From: DAOVVL01 sp965603095
Lineage (GTDB): Bacteria; Pseudomonadota; Alphaproteobacteria; Rhodospirillales; Magnetovibrionaceae
NCBI GenBank assembly: GCA_965603095.1
Contig: CBFDBQ010000019.1
Location: forward strand, 1-35,837
Reading direction: 5' to 3'
Length of the DNA stretch: 35,837 bases
The position numbers and the translations under genes were made by a program. The notes below the pieces were generated by a model. It searched no databases. It was given only the letters and a program-made list of their open reading frames with translations, and had not been told where the DNA came from. This document shows positions 1 through 8,281 of the stretch, one piece after another; position 1 is the stretch's first letter; every line of letters begins with the position of its first letter.

Positions 1-456
1 AGGCGAGGCCGTTAGACCTATGAAGTGAGCTTCTGTTTTGGCGTTATCGTTAAAATCATCAAGTATTCGTTTATATGCTGTTCCATTGGGAGATACCCGG
101 TGGGCTTCATCAACAATTACCAAATCTGCTTTGGAAATGGCATCGGATAGCATTTCTTTTGCCCGCATATTGGTTGAAAGCAAAATATCATAACCTTCAA
201 ATGCATCACCAGTATCTGCTGCGGTTAATTTACGAACGCTGTGTTTTTTGCTAAGCGCTCTTTCTAGCTGTTCCAGTAAAACCAACCTATGGCATAAAAC
301 AATAATTTTTTTATCTTTATAGAACCGCTCTATAATCTCGCTCGCAAGCACGGTTTTACCAGCACCGGTTGGCGCCTTTAAGATAAAACGTCTGTATTGC
401 TTAATCGTCGACGGAAAGCTGTCGATTACTTTTTGTTGCCAGTTTCTGAGCTGCAT
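1..456 (-). CDS. Superfamily II DEAD/DEAH-box helicase, N-terminal part (cut by window edge)
   Basis: The first 152 codons of a gene running off the left edge, starting at ATG 456. The protein opens MQLRNWQQKVIDSF, a Q-motif-like start typical of ResIII/UvrB-like helicases. It then shows a Walker A motif APTGAGKT near residues 28-35, a Walker B/DEAH box VIVDEAHR near residues 115-122, and motif III-like GLTASP at the window edge. These mark an ATP-dependent nucleic-acid translocase of the type III restriction/RecQ-like group. Only the first RecA-like domain is visible, so substrate and role cannot be told. It lies 41 bases downstream of atpF in the same direction, so it may be read through from the ATP synthase operon. 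The helicase class is secure; the specific function is unknown. Confidence 0.85.
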   Translation of the reverse strand, partial: MQLRNWQQKVIDSFPSTIKQYRRFILKAPTGAGKTVLASEIIERFYKDKKIIVLCHRLVLLEQLERALSKKHSVRKLTAADTGDAFEGYDILLSTNMRAKEMLSDAISKADLVIVDEAHRVSPNGTAYKRILDDFNDNAKTEAHFIGLTASP

Positions 457-497
457 TTAAATTGAAAACCTGTGTAAGAAAAGCTTTGGAGCAAAAC

Positions 498-1031
498 CTA
501 GTTAAGCTTTTTTCCCAGCTCACCTATGGAGCCATTTATAATATCTTTGGCCTTAGCACCGGAAACGTCCTTTTCCAGTATTTTAGCCGTTGCCTCAAGT
601 GCAACATCAACCGCTACTGCCCTTACTTCTTGTAATGCTGTCGCTTCGGCCTGGGCAATACGGTCTTTGGCCATTTGTTCAGAACGTTTAAGGCTTGCTT
701 CTAGCTGTTTTGCAGCTTCGGCCCCAAGACGCTCAGCCTCGTTACGGGCGGCGGCAACTATGTTTTCAGCTTCTGCCAATGCTTCGTGTTGTTTGCGCTC
801 ATAGTCGGCCAGCATATCTTGGGCTTCTTCGCGGAGGCGGGTAGCTTCGTCAAGTTCAGATTTGATGGCATCAGAACGGTCATCAAGCATAGAACCCACA
901 GCTATGAAAATCTTTTTTCCAAAAAATACAAAAAACAAAACAAACGCGATTGCGACCAGAAATGATGTCGAGGCATAAAATGGCGTTGCATGGGTTGTTG
1001 TTTCGGCGGCAAGTGCCTGGGATATGAACAT
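498..1031 (-). CDS. atpF: F0F1 ATP synthase subunit b
   Basis: Peripheral-stalk subunit b of the F0 sector (177 aa), joining the membrane a/c complex to F1. There is one membrane segment near residues 24-43 (FLVAIAFVLFFVFFGKKIF). A long, charged, Ala/Glu/Lys-rich helix follows to the C-terminus, as expected of a right-handed coiled-coil stalk. It starts at ATG 1031 behind a GAGGA ribosome site. It is the last gene of the atpI-B-E-F'-F series and sits 15 bases after b'. Two b-type subunits in tandem are normal for alphaproteobacteria and cyanobacteria, whose stalk is a b/b' heterodimer. I call this copy b because it is the downstream one and lacks the extra N-terminal extension of its neighbour. 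A short imperfect AAAAGCTT/AAGCTTTT arm pair overlaps the stop codon. Confidence 0.95.
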   Translation of the reverse strand: MFISQALAAETTTHATPFYASTSFLVAIAFVLFFVFFGKKIFIAVGSMLDDRSDAIKSELDEATRLREEAQDMLADYERKQHEALAEAENIVAAARNEAERLGAEAAKQLEASLKRSEQMAKDRIAQAEATALQEVRAVAVDVALEATAKILEKDVSGAKAKDIINGSIGELGKKLN

Positions 1032-1046
1032 ATTAGATCCTCATTC

Positions 1047-1628
1047 TCAGGTGCGGCTTTTTAATGCAGTGGAAACTGCACTTGAAACAGCGTTTTCATT
1101 TGCGGGCTCATTGATAAGCTTTGATACCGCCGCGGTTGCTACATCAACTGCTACAGACTCAATGCCGGAAAGGGCATCGAGCTTAGCTTTGTTAATGGAA
1201 CTTTCAGCCTGTTTGATGCTTTCGGAAAGTTTGGCCGTCAATTTGGCCTGACGGTCATGGGCCTCAATAGAAGCTTTTTCCTTAACTTCGCGAATGGCGT
1301 CTGTCGCTTGGGAGCGTGCGTTGGCCAATGATTGTTCGTATGCGCTGGCCGCTGCTTCGGCTTGATTTTTTAGATCTTCGGCCTTGGCCAGATTATCATC
1401 AATCTTGTTTTGCCGTTCTTCTAGAACCTCGCCAATGCGGGGCAGGGCAACGGTGCTCATTAACGCATAGAGAGCTATAAATGAGATGACTAGCCACACC
1501 ACCTGCGATGAATAGGTGGATATATCAAGCTGTGGCAAACCACCACCAGCCGCCATCGCTACCGCGGCGGTCAGATAAGTTGCTGTGCCAGCAATGCCTG
1601 AAATCAGGGCTTTGTTCAGAACTCGCAT
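1047..1628 (-). CDS. atpF2: F0F1 ATP synthase subunit b'
   Basis: Second peripheral-stalk subunit (b'), partner of the adjacent b. The frame is open from a TTG at 1649, but ATG 1628 (MRVLNKALIS) is the more likely start, giving 193 aa; neither has a strong Shine-Dalgarno sequence. An N-terminal hydrophobic stretch (residues ~10-27) is followed by GGGLPQLDISTYSSQVVW, the conserved block that opens b' proteins, then the stalk membrane helix, and then a long Ala/Lys/Glu coiled coil (EERQNKIDDNLAKAEDLK...). The region before GGGLPQLD is longer than in many b' proteins and could be a cleaved leader. It lies between atpE and atpF in the conserved order. A 7-bp hairpin separates it from atpE. Confidence 0.93.
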   Translation of the reverse strand: MRVLNKALISGIAGTATYLTAAVAMAAGGGLPQLDISTYSSQVVWLVISFIALYALMSTVALPRIGEVLEERQNKIDDNLAKAEDLKNQAEAAASAYEQSLANARSQATDAIREVKEKASIEAHDRQAKLTAKLSESIKQAESSINKAKLDALSGIESVAVDVATAAVSKLINEPANENAVSSAVSTALKSRT

Positions 1629-1684
1629 ATTGCGGGATCTCGCATTCAAGGGTTCAGATTATAATCTAGGTTAGCGGCCTAATC

Positions 1685-1715
1685 GGCCCGCACAGTAATA
1701 AAATAAGGGCGGGCC
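1685..1715 (-). other. Intercistronic hairpin between atpE and atpF'
   Basis: A perfect 7-bp inverted repeat, GGCCCGC (1685-1691) with GCGGGCC (1709-1715), and a 17-base AT-rich loop, in the atpE-atpF' gap. No T-run follows it on the minus strand, so it is not a classic terminator. ATP synthase operons make far more c subunit than b. A stem directly behind atpE could protect the atpE end of the mRNA or partly attenuate transcription. That role is inference. Confidence 0.5.
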
Positions 1716-1732
1716 TAAAATCAGGGGCTAAC

Positions 1733-1960
1733 TTAGAACGCAAACAGGATCAGGAACGCAATAACTAGCGCGTAAAGAGCAACCGCTTCCACTAAGGCAA
1801 AGCCCAGAATGGCACGACCGAATGCACGGCCTTCGGATGCAGGGTTACGTGCAATTGCACTGATCAGGGACGAAAAGATGTTACCGATACCGGCGCCAAC
1901 ACCACCAAGGCCAATAACAGCCAGGCCAGCACCAATCATCTTTGCGGCTTCTAGTTCCAT
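1733..1960 (-). CDS. atpE: F0F1 ATP synthase subunit c
   Basis: Rotor-ring proteolipid of F0 (75 aa), two transmembrane helices joined by a polar loop. The first helix carries the glycine-rich packing motif (VIGLGGVGAGIGNIF, residues 15-29). The loop holds the conserved RNP (residues 38-40). The second helix has the ion-carrying glutamate E58 in FALVEAVALYALV. No extra Na+-ligand pattern is obvious, so proton coupling is expected. Start is ATG 1960, with AAGGAA about 8 bases upstream. Length and both motifs are standard for alphaproteobacteria. Confidence 0.98.
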   Translation of the reverse strand: MELEAAKMIGAGLAVIGLGGVGAGIGNIFSSLISAIARNPASEGRAFGRAILGFALVEAVALYALVIAFLILFAF

Positions 1961-2027
1961 AGGTTTAGTTCCTTAATGTTTTTGTCAAAAATTGACGGGT
2001 TAAAACAATACTCAAGTTGTTACTAAA

Positions 2028-2753
2028 TTAATGCAGATGAATAGCATCATGCAAATAAAGGCAGGTCAAAACCGTAAATACATACGCCTGCAAGAAAGCG
2101 ACAAGAAATTCAAATCCAACTAACAATACATCAACGCCCAGTGGCGCCCAGCCACCAAATATACCCAATGGAATTATAAATCCGGCAAATACCTTCATCA
2201 TAATGTGACCAGCGGTCATATTGGCAAAAAGACGAACCGAAAGGCTTATGGGGCGTGATAGGTATGAAATAATTTCAATGGGAATCATCAACGGCAGTAC
2301 CGCTATGGGCACCCCGGATGGAACAAAATAAGAAAAGAACTTAAGTCCGTGACGCATAATACCAACGACAGTTACACCAATGAAAACAACTATGGCCAGA
2401 ACAAAGGTAACAATTATGTGGCTGGTAATAGTGAAACCGTAAGGCATAAGCCCGAGCATATTTGCAAACAAGATAAACATGAAAAGGGTGAACACAAATG
2501 GGAAGAAACGCCTTCCTTCTGTTCCGACATTATCGCGCAAAAGCCCGGCTACGAATTCGTAGCTTAGTTCGGCCATTGACTGCCAGCGTCCGGGAACCAA
2601 CGCACGACCGCGCATGGAAAGGCTAAGAAACAAGGTTACAGTTACCACCGTCAGCATCATGAATGCACTGGCATTGGTAAACGTTGCATCGAGACCGCCA
2701 AGGTTAATCTCAACCAGCGGGCGTATGGTAAATTGCTCGATAGGGTTGGCCAC
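2028..2753 (-). CDS. atpB: F0F1 ATP synthase subunit a
   Basis: Membrane subunit a (241 aa) forming the two proton half-channels against the c-ring. It is highly hydrophobic with five to six membrane helices. The essential arginine is R174 in PISLSVRLFANMTAGH. The C-terminal helix contains FLVAFLQAYVFTVLTCLYL, with the conserved Q and the terminal histidine-rich tail. The start is GTG at 2753, preceded by a weak GAGA, so initiation may be inefficient compared with atpE. A 222-base gap separates it from atpI upstream, the largest gap inside this operon, and may hold an additional promoter, though I could not identify clear -35/-10 boxes there. Confidence 0.97.
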   Translation of the reverse strand: MANPIEQFTIRPLVEINLGGLDATFTNASAFMMLTVVTVTLFLSLSMRGRALVPGRWQSMAELSYEFVAGLLRDNVGTEGRRFFPFVFTLFMFILFANMLGLMPYGFTITSHIIVTFVLAIVVFIGVTVVGIMRHGLKFFSYFVPSGVPIAVLPLMIPIEIISYLSRPISLSVRLFANMTAGHIMMKVFAGFIIPLGIFGGWAPLGVDVLLVGFEFLVAFLQAYVFTVLTCLYLHDAIHLH

Positions 2754-2928
2754 GTTTTTAAATCTCGTTTTCTGGATTAAGGCATTGATTATAACGAATG
2801 AATATCAGGTATTTCGTATGTATATTATTCCCAAAAATCGCCTCTTTCCTAAACGTCTTAGGTGTTATGAGCAAGCCTAAAAGTGGCAAAAAATGGGGTT
2901 TTTTTATGTTTTTCTACTCTCTTTTGCA

Positions 2929-2952
2929 ATGCGGGTATTAATGCGGGCATTA
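2929..2952. repeat. Short tandem 12-bp repeat in the atpI-atpB gap
   Basis: Two adjacent copies, ATGCGGGTATTA and ATGCGGGCATTA, differing at one base, just downstream of the atpI stop codon. It may be a small slippage product or a regulator-binding half-site pair. Nothing else in the gap supports a choice. Confidence 0.4.
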
Positions 2953-2975
2953 GCGGCTAAGTGAGTTCTATCTAT

Positions 2976-3338
2976 TTATTTAGGTAAGTCATTGGAGTCC
3001 ATAGGATTATCTGCATTTTCATTATGGTTTGCGTCATTTCTTTCTATTAGCCCGGTGGAGCGGTAAACATTAATAATTCCGGCCCCGGCACCCAGAATAA
3101 AAAATATAATCATGAATAGCGGCCTAGTTTCCATCCAGCCATCCAAAAACCACCCTATACCAGCACCCACAATCAATCCAGAAAGAAGCTCAGCACCCAC
3201 CCGCATGGCTTGGCCAACGCCTTCGTTGGGGGGTGGCCTTTGGTTCTTGGGGCTATCTGTACTGTCTGGGCCACGGGCAGCCTTTATGCGGCTACCCAGA
3301 TCATCCAGATCGTCTTCTGAGTGGTTTTTATTGTTCAT
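2976..3338 (-). CDS. atpI: ATP synthase assembly/AtpI family protein
   Basis: Small membrane protein of the AtpI/AtpQ family, which in other bacteria helps c-ring assembly or Mg2+ supply to the ATP synthase. The frame is open upstream to 3464, but that would overlap the smc end. ATG 3338 (MNNKNHSEDD), with an AGGCAAGAG site just before it, gives a 120-aa protein of normal family length. The N-terminal ~45 residues are hydrophilic and disordered. Two membrane helices follow (LLSGLIVGAGIGWFLDGW and FMIIFFILGAGAGIINVYR), the hallmark pair of this family. It sits 40 bases after smc and heads the F0 genes. Confidence 0.9.
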   Translation of the reverse strand: MNNKNHSEDDLDDLGSRIKAARGPDSTDSPKNQRPPPNEGVGQAMRVGAELLSGLIVGAGIGWFLDGWMETRPLFMIIFFILGAGAGIINVYRSTGLIERNDANHNENADNPMDSNDLPK

Positions 3339-3378
3339 CTCTTGCCTGGCATGTTTTGCCTGAATTACGCTCAGATTT

Positions 3379-6300
3379 TTAGGCCGATTCGCGAAGTTCC
3401 ACGGCACCTTCAAGATCCACGCTAACCAACTGGCTAACGCCTCGCTCGCCCATTGTAACACCAAATAGGCGGTCCATGCGGGCCATGGTCATGCGATGGT
3501 GAGTGATTATTAGGAATCTGGTGGCTCCTGATTGAGCAATTTCTTCCAAGAGTGTGCAGAATCTATCAACGTTAGCATCATCTAACGGTGCATCGACCTC
3601 ATCCAGTACACAAATAGGGGCAGGGTTGGTCATAAATACAGCGAACAATAATGCGGTCGCGGTCATGGCTTGCTCGCCACCGGAAAGTAACGATAGAACC
3701 TGCATGCGCTTGCCCGGAGGGCTGGCCATGATTTCAAGGCCCGATTCTAGTGGGTCGTCTGCTTCGATAAGTTTTAGATGGGCTTTGCCACCACCAAACA
3801 GACGTTGGAATAGTTCTTGGAAGTGCTTATCAACCTCGTGGAATGATGTCAGCAGGCGTTCGCGCCCTTCGCGGTTAAGCTCGTTTATGCCGCGACGCAG
3901 TTTTTCAATTGCATTAACAAGGTCGCTACGTTCCGTTTCAAGGCCTTCAATTTGCTCGCCCATTTCACGTGATTCTTCTTCGGCGCGAAGATTAACCGGC
4001 CCCATGGTGTCACGTTCACGGCTAAGGCGTTCAACCCGGCGTTCAACCTGTTCAAGTTCAGGCAAATCAACACCTTCTTTTAGTTCGGCCATTTGGGGAA
4101 GGTCTTCTGGCAAACAATCAAGGCGTTCGCGAACGCGTTCAATAATGCTGTCACATCCTTGACGGTTTTGCTCGACAATACCTTCGATACGAACGCGGTC
4201 TTCGCGCGATTTGCCAAGTTCGGCTTCGGATTCACGCAATAGTTTGTTTGCATGGTTTAGTTTTTGTTCGGCAATAGCCAATTGGTCAGCCGCAATTTTA
4301 CGTTCGGCTTCGGATTTTTCTATCAAGGCCATAAGCTCTTCGCGCTTGGCTTTTATTTCGTCTGGTTTTTTGGCCAACTCTTCTAATTCAGCCTGAACTT
4401 CGCGGGTGCGGTCTTCAAGATGCATTATGCGTTCTTCGGCACCTTCTTTGCGTTCGCTCCACGATAATAGTTCGCGTTCAATATCGGCAAGGCGGCGTTT
4501 TCTTTCTTCGGCAACGCGTTGGTGTCCACCGTGTATGCCTTGGCATTCAATCTGGGTATCACGCTTACCAGTAAGGTTGTCACGCATGATAATTACCTGT
4601 TCACGCAGTGCATTGGTATCTGGCATGGAAGATAATCGTTGTTCGGTATCGTTTATTTGTTTGCGAGCATCATCAAGGTCGTGTTCAACCGCATCAAAAG
4701 ATTGATTGAGACCTTCCATCCTTGAATTTCTTTCGGTGATTGCAGATCTAATAGCGGCCACGCTATCTCGCAAACGCTGGGCATCGTCTTCTGTATCTTT
4801 TAGAGCAATTCGGGCGTCACGTTCGGCGGTTTTAGCTTTTTCAACTCTTTCGTTTGCAGATTTTGCTTGGGCCTCAACCGAGGATACGTTTGCACGCACA
4901 CCTTCTAGGCTGGAACGAACCTCACGCAGGCGGCCAAGCTGTTCAAGCCGTTGGATAGCAGCGGTCTTGGCCCCGGTTGTTACCGTGTATCCATCCCAAC
5001 GCCAAAGTGCACCAGATTTACTTACAATGCGTTGGCCCTGTTTTAGCGATGGGGCAAGCCGAGTTCCGGTTTCGTCATTATCAACCACACCTATTTGCAA
5101 TAGACGTCTTGAAAGCGCCTCTGGCGCACGTACAAAACGGTTTAGGGTATCGCATTCATGGGGCAGGGGGTGGGCACCTTCTAGTGCACCCATAACAGAC
5201 CAGTACACCGGCGCGGCCTCATCGGCAGGGGCGTTTAAATCTTCACCCAATGCGGCACCTAGGGCCGCTTCATAACCAGCATCAACGCTTACCGCGTCCA
5301 TCAATGGTGGCCACATGTCGGCTTCTTCATGTTCCAATATCTGTGAAAGGGCCGCTTCTTCGGCTTCAATTCTGGAAAGTGCGACCCGGGCATCGCTTAA
5401 CGCATGGCGGGCACGATCTGTTTCTTCGAATGCCGCAACCGCGGTGCTTTCGGCCCCTTCTAGACGGGCGCTTGCATTTTCACGGGCCGATTCTTTTTCG
5501 CTTAATTCTTCGATTGCAACATTAAGGCCGCTTTCTTCGTCAGTTTCGTTTTCAACCTCACCCTTTTGCTTTGAAAGGTCTTCAAACCGTTCAGAAAGAC
5601 GTTCAAGCCGTGTGGTAAGTTCGCCTTTGGCGTGGGTAAGCCCGGCACGTTCTGAATCTTGTTCGTTAATGCGGTCGCCAAGGCCGGTAAGCTTGCTTTC
5701 AATTTCTGCCACCGCGGCGCTGGCCTCTGCTAGCGCAAGCTCTGAACCAGCCAATGCCTCGTTTTCGCCTTCGCGTTCGGATTCAATTTTTGTTTTTTCA
5801 GCAGATAGCGTTCGCGATGCCTGTGCGGCGTCTTCGGCTAATTCACGTTCACGCGCAATGTCGTGTTTTACCTGTTCAAGGCGGTGAATGCGATCAAGTC
5901 TGGTTGTTTCAATCCGGTTTGCTTCTTCATCCAGACCTTCGCGGGCAAGGGTAAAGCGTTGTAGTTTTGCCGCCACCTCGGCCTCTTGACTACGTAATTC
6001 AGGAACACCTTCGGCGGCCTCTATTTGTGCCGTGGTAGCACTTGCAACGTTAGCGGTTAATCCCGCTACTACCGATTCCGATCCCTTTAATTTTTCTTGA
6101 TTGGTAGTTAGCTCTTCTTGCGCTTTTATCCAACGAACATGATAAAGCATAGCTTCTGCCTTGTTTATAAGGTCAGAAATATTTCTATAACGTGTTGCTT
6201 GGCGCGATTGTTTTTTAAGGCTCTGTAATTGAGATTCCAGCGTGACAAGAATGTCATCAAGACGCGAAAGATTAGTTTCTGCGCCGCGTAAACGTAATTC

Positions 6301-6843
6301 TGCTTCGTGCCGACGTGAATGCAACCCGGTAATGCCAGCCGCTTCTTCCAATAACATCCGCCTGTCTTGGGGCTTGGCAGAAATAATTGCGCCAATTTTT
6401 CCTTGGCTTACCAATGCGGTTGAGCGCGCACCAGATGCGGCATCGGCAAACAATAACTGCACGTCTTTTGCGCGCACGTCTTGCCCATTTACCCGATAGG
6501 CAGAACCTTTATCGCGTTCAATTCGTCGTACAATTTCTAGCTCTTCGGCATCGTTAAATATTGCAGGCGCCATGCGGGTTGAATTGTCCATATGAACAAC
6601 AACTTCGGCCACATTGCGCGAGGGGCGGTCTGATGAGCCGCCAAAAATTACATCATCCATGGCCGAGCCACGCATCTGTTTTGCAGATGTTTCACCCATT
6701 ACCCATTTAAGGGCCTCGACAAGGTTTGATTTACCGCAACCATTTGGTCCGACCACACCAGTTAGCCCCGGTTCAATCGATAACTCAGTAGGGTCAACGA
6801 ATGATTTAAAACCTTGTAATCTTAATTTTGTAAACTTGAGCAA
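3379..6843 (-). CDS. smc: Chromosome segregation ATPase SMC
   Basis: Full-length SMC (1154 aa), the DNA-clamping ATPase of the SMC-ScpAB condensin that organises and segregates the chromosome. The N-terminal head has Walker A GPNGCGKS (residues 32-39). Two very long charged coiled-coil arms flank a hinge at roughly residues 500-630. The C-terminal head has the ABC signature LSGGEQ (about 1053-1058) and Walker B VLDEVDAPLDDANV with D1081 and E1082. The start is a TTG at 6843 with GGAAA upstream; the encoded start MLKFTKLRLQGFKSF matches where SMC proteins begin. Neighbours dciA and dsbA upstream and atpI 40 bases downstream read the same way and could share transcripts. ScpA/ScpB are not in the window. 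Confidence 0.98.
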   Translation of the reverse strand: MLKFTKLRLQGFKSFVDPTELSIEPGLTGVVGPNGCGKSNLVEALKWVMGETSAKQMRGSAMDDVIFGGSSDRPSRNVAEVVVHMDNSTRMAPAIFNDAEELEIVRRIERDKGSAYRVNGQDVRAKDVQLLFADAASGARSTALVSQGKIGAIISAKPQDRRMLLEEAAGITGLHSRRHEAELRLRGAETNLSRLDDILVTLESQLQSLKKQSRQATRYRNISDLINKAEAMLYHVRWIKAQEELTTNQEKLKGSESVVAGLTANVASATTAQIEAAEGVPELRSQEAEVAAKLQRFTLAREGLDEEANRIETTRLDRIHRLEQVKHDIARERELAEDAAQASRTLSAEKTKIESEREGENEALAGSELALAEASAAVAEIESKLTGLGDRINEQDSERAGLTHAKGELTTRLERLSERFEDLSKQKGEVENETDEESGLNVAIEELSEKESARENASARLEGAESTAVAAFEETDRARHALSDARVALSRIEAEEAALSQILEHEEADMWPPLMDAVSVDAGYEAALGAALGEDLNAPADEAAPVYWSVMGALEGAHPLPHECDTLNRFVRAPEALSRRLLQIGVVDNDETGTRLAPSLKQGQRIVSKSGALWRWDGYTVTTGAKTAAIQRLEQLGRLREVRSSLEGVRANVSSVEAQAKSANERVEKAKTAERDARIALKDTEDDAQRLRDSVAAIRSAITERNSRMEGLNQSFDAVEHDLDDARKQINDTEQRLSSMPDTNALREQVIIMRDNLTGKRDTQIECQGIHGGHQRVAEERKRRLADIERELLSWSERKEGAEERIMHLEDRTREVQAELEELAKKPDEIKAKREELMALIEKSEAERKIAADQLAIAEQKLNHANKLLRESEAELGKSREDRVRIEGIVEQNRQGCDSIIERVRERLDCLPEDLPQMAELKEGVDLPELEQVERRVERLSRERDTMGPVNLRAEEESREMGEQIEGLETERSDLVNAIEKLRRGINELNREGRERLLTSFHEVDKHFQELFQRLFGGGKAHLKLIEADDPLESGLEIMASPPGKRMQVLSLLSGGEQAMTATALLFAVFMTNPAPICVLDEVDAPLDDANVDRFCTLLEEIAQSGATRFLIITHHRMTMARMDRLFGVTMGERGVSQLVSVDLEGAVELRESA

Positions 6844-6868
6844 GTTTTAGTTTCCAACTTTTAAATTA

Positions 6869-7543
6869 TTAATTATTTGTTTTTATTAATTTGTCGAGAA
6901 CATCGCTAAAATCTTGATAGTTGAGAGCGCCTTCAATTTTTTTGCCATTCACAAAGAATGTCGGGGTTGAATTGATGCCCAGTTTTTCACTGTATTCGGT
7001 GCGCTTGCCTGATATATCCCAGTAAAGGTCGTTGTTATCAAGGCATGAAGCAACATCGTCTTCATTCATACCGCCAATCATGCGTGATATTCCGGTTAAG
7101 CTAGCAAGTGGATTTTCTGATCGCGCCCAGTCTTTTTGCGATTTAAAAAGCGTGCCGAGCATAGAAAAAAAGCGATCATTGCCTGCACAGCGTGATAGCA
7201 TTGATGCGGCCAACGCCAGATCGTCCAGCGGAAAATCATGATAAATTAATCGCACCTTGCCGGTATCTATGTAATTTTTCTTGATATCGGGAAGTACGTT
7301 GATGTGGAAGTCGGCGCAGTGTGAGCACGTTAGTGATGCATATTCGTGAATTTCCACCTTTGCATCAGCTGAACCCAATATCTTTTCAGATAATGCCTCA
7401 GATAGGTCAACAATACCTGCATTGCCAGCGCCGGGAACCGCCAACAGTATGGCAAAAACAAGCAAATACAGGTGGTTAACCAGAATCCTAACCGGGGTAA
7501 GGGCTACCGAAAAATTGGCCGAAAAATTAGCAGATATGGTCAT
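6869..7543 (-). CDS. DsbA-family periplasmic thiol:disulfide oxidoreductase
   Basis: A 224-aa exported protein. Residues ~1-42 form a signal or anchor region (hydrophobic core HLYLLVFAILLAVPGAG, candidate cleavage after GNA). The mature part has a thioredoxin fold with active site CSHC (C73, C76) in EYASLTCSHCADFH and the cis-proline loop TPTFFVNG near the C-terminus. The long helical insertion and Phe/Asp-rich strand (RLIYHDFPLD) place it in the DsbA/BdbD-like DSBA family (thioredoxin_4), close to DsbA-like proteins often found beside smc in alphaproteobacteria. It likely introduces or reshuffles disulfides in periplasmic proteins. A partner DsbB is not visible. It lies 25 bases upstream of smc, so it is probably co-transcribed with it. 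Confidence 0.9.
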   Translation of the reverse strand: MTISANFSANFSVALTPVRILVNHLYLLVFAILLAVPGAGNAGIVDLSEALSEKILGSADAKVEIHEYASLTCSHCADFHINVLPDIKKNYIDTGKVRLIYHDFPLDDLALAASMLSRCAGNDRFFSMLGTLFKSQKDWARSENPLASLTGISRMIGGMNEDDVASCLDNNDLYWDISGKRTEYSEKLGINSTPTFFVNGKKIEGALNYQDFSDVLDKLIKTNN

Positions 7544-7644
7544 TATTTTCTTTCAAAGCACAATATATAGTCTCTAGATTAAGCAGAATATACGGTCTCA
7601 TTCTATCAACCACAAGCGCCCGCAGGTAAGCACGGCAAACATTT

Positions 7645-7653
7645 TGTGGATAA
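7645..7653 (-). promoter_or_regulatory. Perfect DnaA-box 9-mer in the dciA-dsbA gap
   Basis: TGTGGATAA on the plus strand is TTATCCACA on the minus strand, the strict DnaA consensus. It is a single copy in a 160-base intergenic region between the end of dciA and the start of dsbA. One 9-mer is expected by chance about 0.3 times in a window this size counting both strands, so it could be accidental. Confidence 0.3.
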
Positions 7654-7703
7654 CTGTTGAATAGTCACAGGTATTTGAAAGAAATGGATTTTTTTAGCTC
7701 CAG

Positions 7704-8243
7704 CTAATCGTCTTTTGGGCTTCTTTTTGCAATTGATCTACCGAGGCTTTCCAGTGTCTGCCTTATTTCTTCGTCATCAATACCGCTAAGTGATTCGCTC
7801 AAACGTTTTTCTTCGTTTTCCGATAAATCCCTTTGCGGCGGGGGTGTCTCTTCGGTTTGGTGTATGGGGCCTTGGCTAAGGCGCAATCCAACAACCGCCT
7901 TGTAGCCGAAGTGGCGATTTATACGTTCGATAATAATTGGCTCTAGGTGCTGAATTTCCGTTGCCATGCCGCCGGTAACCGTTTTCAGGTATAAAATACC
8001 ACCAGACGCCCCATCCTTTGAAAAGGTTAATTTTTCAGGCGCGCTATATTTGGCTAGTTCTGGCCCCACTATATCTGGCCAATTATTTATAATTGCTACA
8101 TTGGAAAACCCACGTTTACCGAAAACTGGCTTGACCATGCGTTCGACCATACGTGAAAGCAATTTTGCGCCACCGCCTCTTTTTGGTCTAAAATGTCTAT
8201 TATTTCTTTCTGTATCTGATGCCATGGGCTTCATTTTCCCCAT
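7704..8243 (-). CDS. dciA: DUF721/DciA family protein, putative replicative helicase loader
   Basis: DciA-type protein. DciA interacts with the replicative helicase DnaB and loads it in bacteria lacking DnaC. The DUF721 core is seen in NNWPDIVGPELAKYSAPEKL, the hydrophobic strand GGILYLKTVTGGMATEIQHL, and the RINRHFGYKAVVGLRL block. A hydrophilic C-terminal tail follows with SLSGIDDEEIRQTLESLGRS, the short helix typical of alphaproteobacterial members. The frame is open back to a TTG at 8294, but that codon lies inside the inverted repeat at 8282-8294. ATG 8243, with AAGG eight bases before it, is the better start (179 aa). ATG 8225 is an alternative. It is followed by dsbA and smc. Confidence 0.85.
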   Translation of the reverse strand: MGKMKPMASDTERNNRHFRPKRGGGAKLLSRMVERMVKPVFGKRGFSNVAIINNWPDIVGPELAKYSAPEKLTFSKDGASGGILYLKTVTGGMATEIQHLEPIIIERINRHFGYKAVVGLRLSQGPIHQTEETPPPQRDLSENEEKRLSESLSGIDDEEIRQTLESLGRSIAKRSPKDD

Positions 8244-8281
8244 TATTAAAGCCTTGGGCAAGACCGCTTTTGAAATAGCGT

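Noticed and set aside
457..497. AAAAGCTT/AAGCTTTT arms behind atpF as a terminator
   Set aside because: The stem is AT-rich, overlaps the stop codon and has no T-run on the minus strand. Transcription into the helicase gene cannot be excluded.
3554..5887. Several long open frames on the plus strand across smc (up to about 200 codons)
   Set aside because: They are antisense to an intact smc coding region, have Ser/Arg-rich low-complexity translations and no ribosome sites. They reflect codon bias of the coiled-coil region on the other strand.
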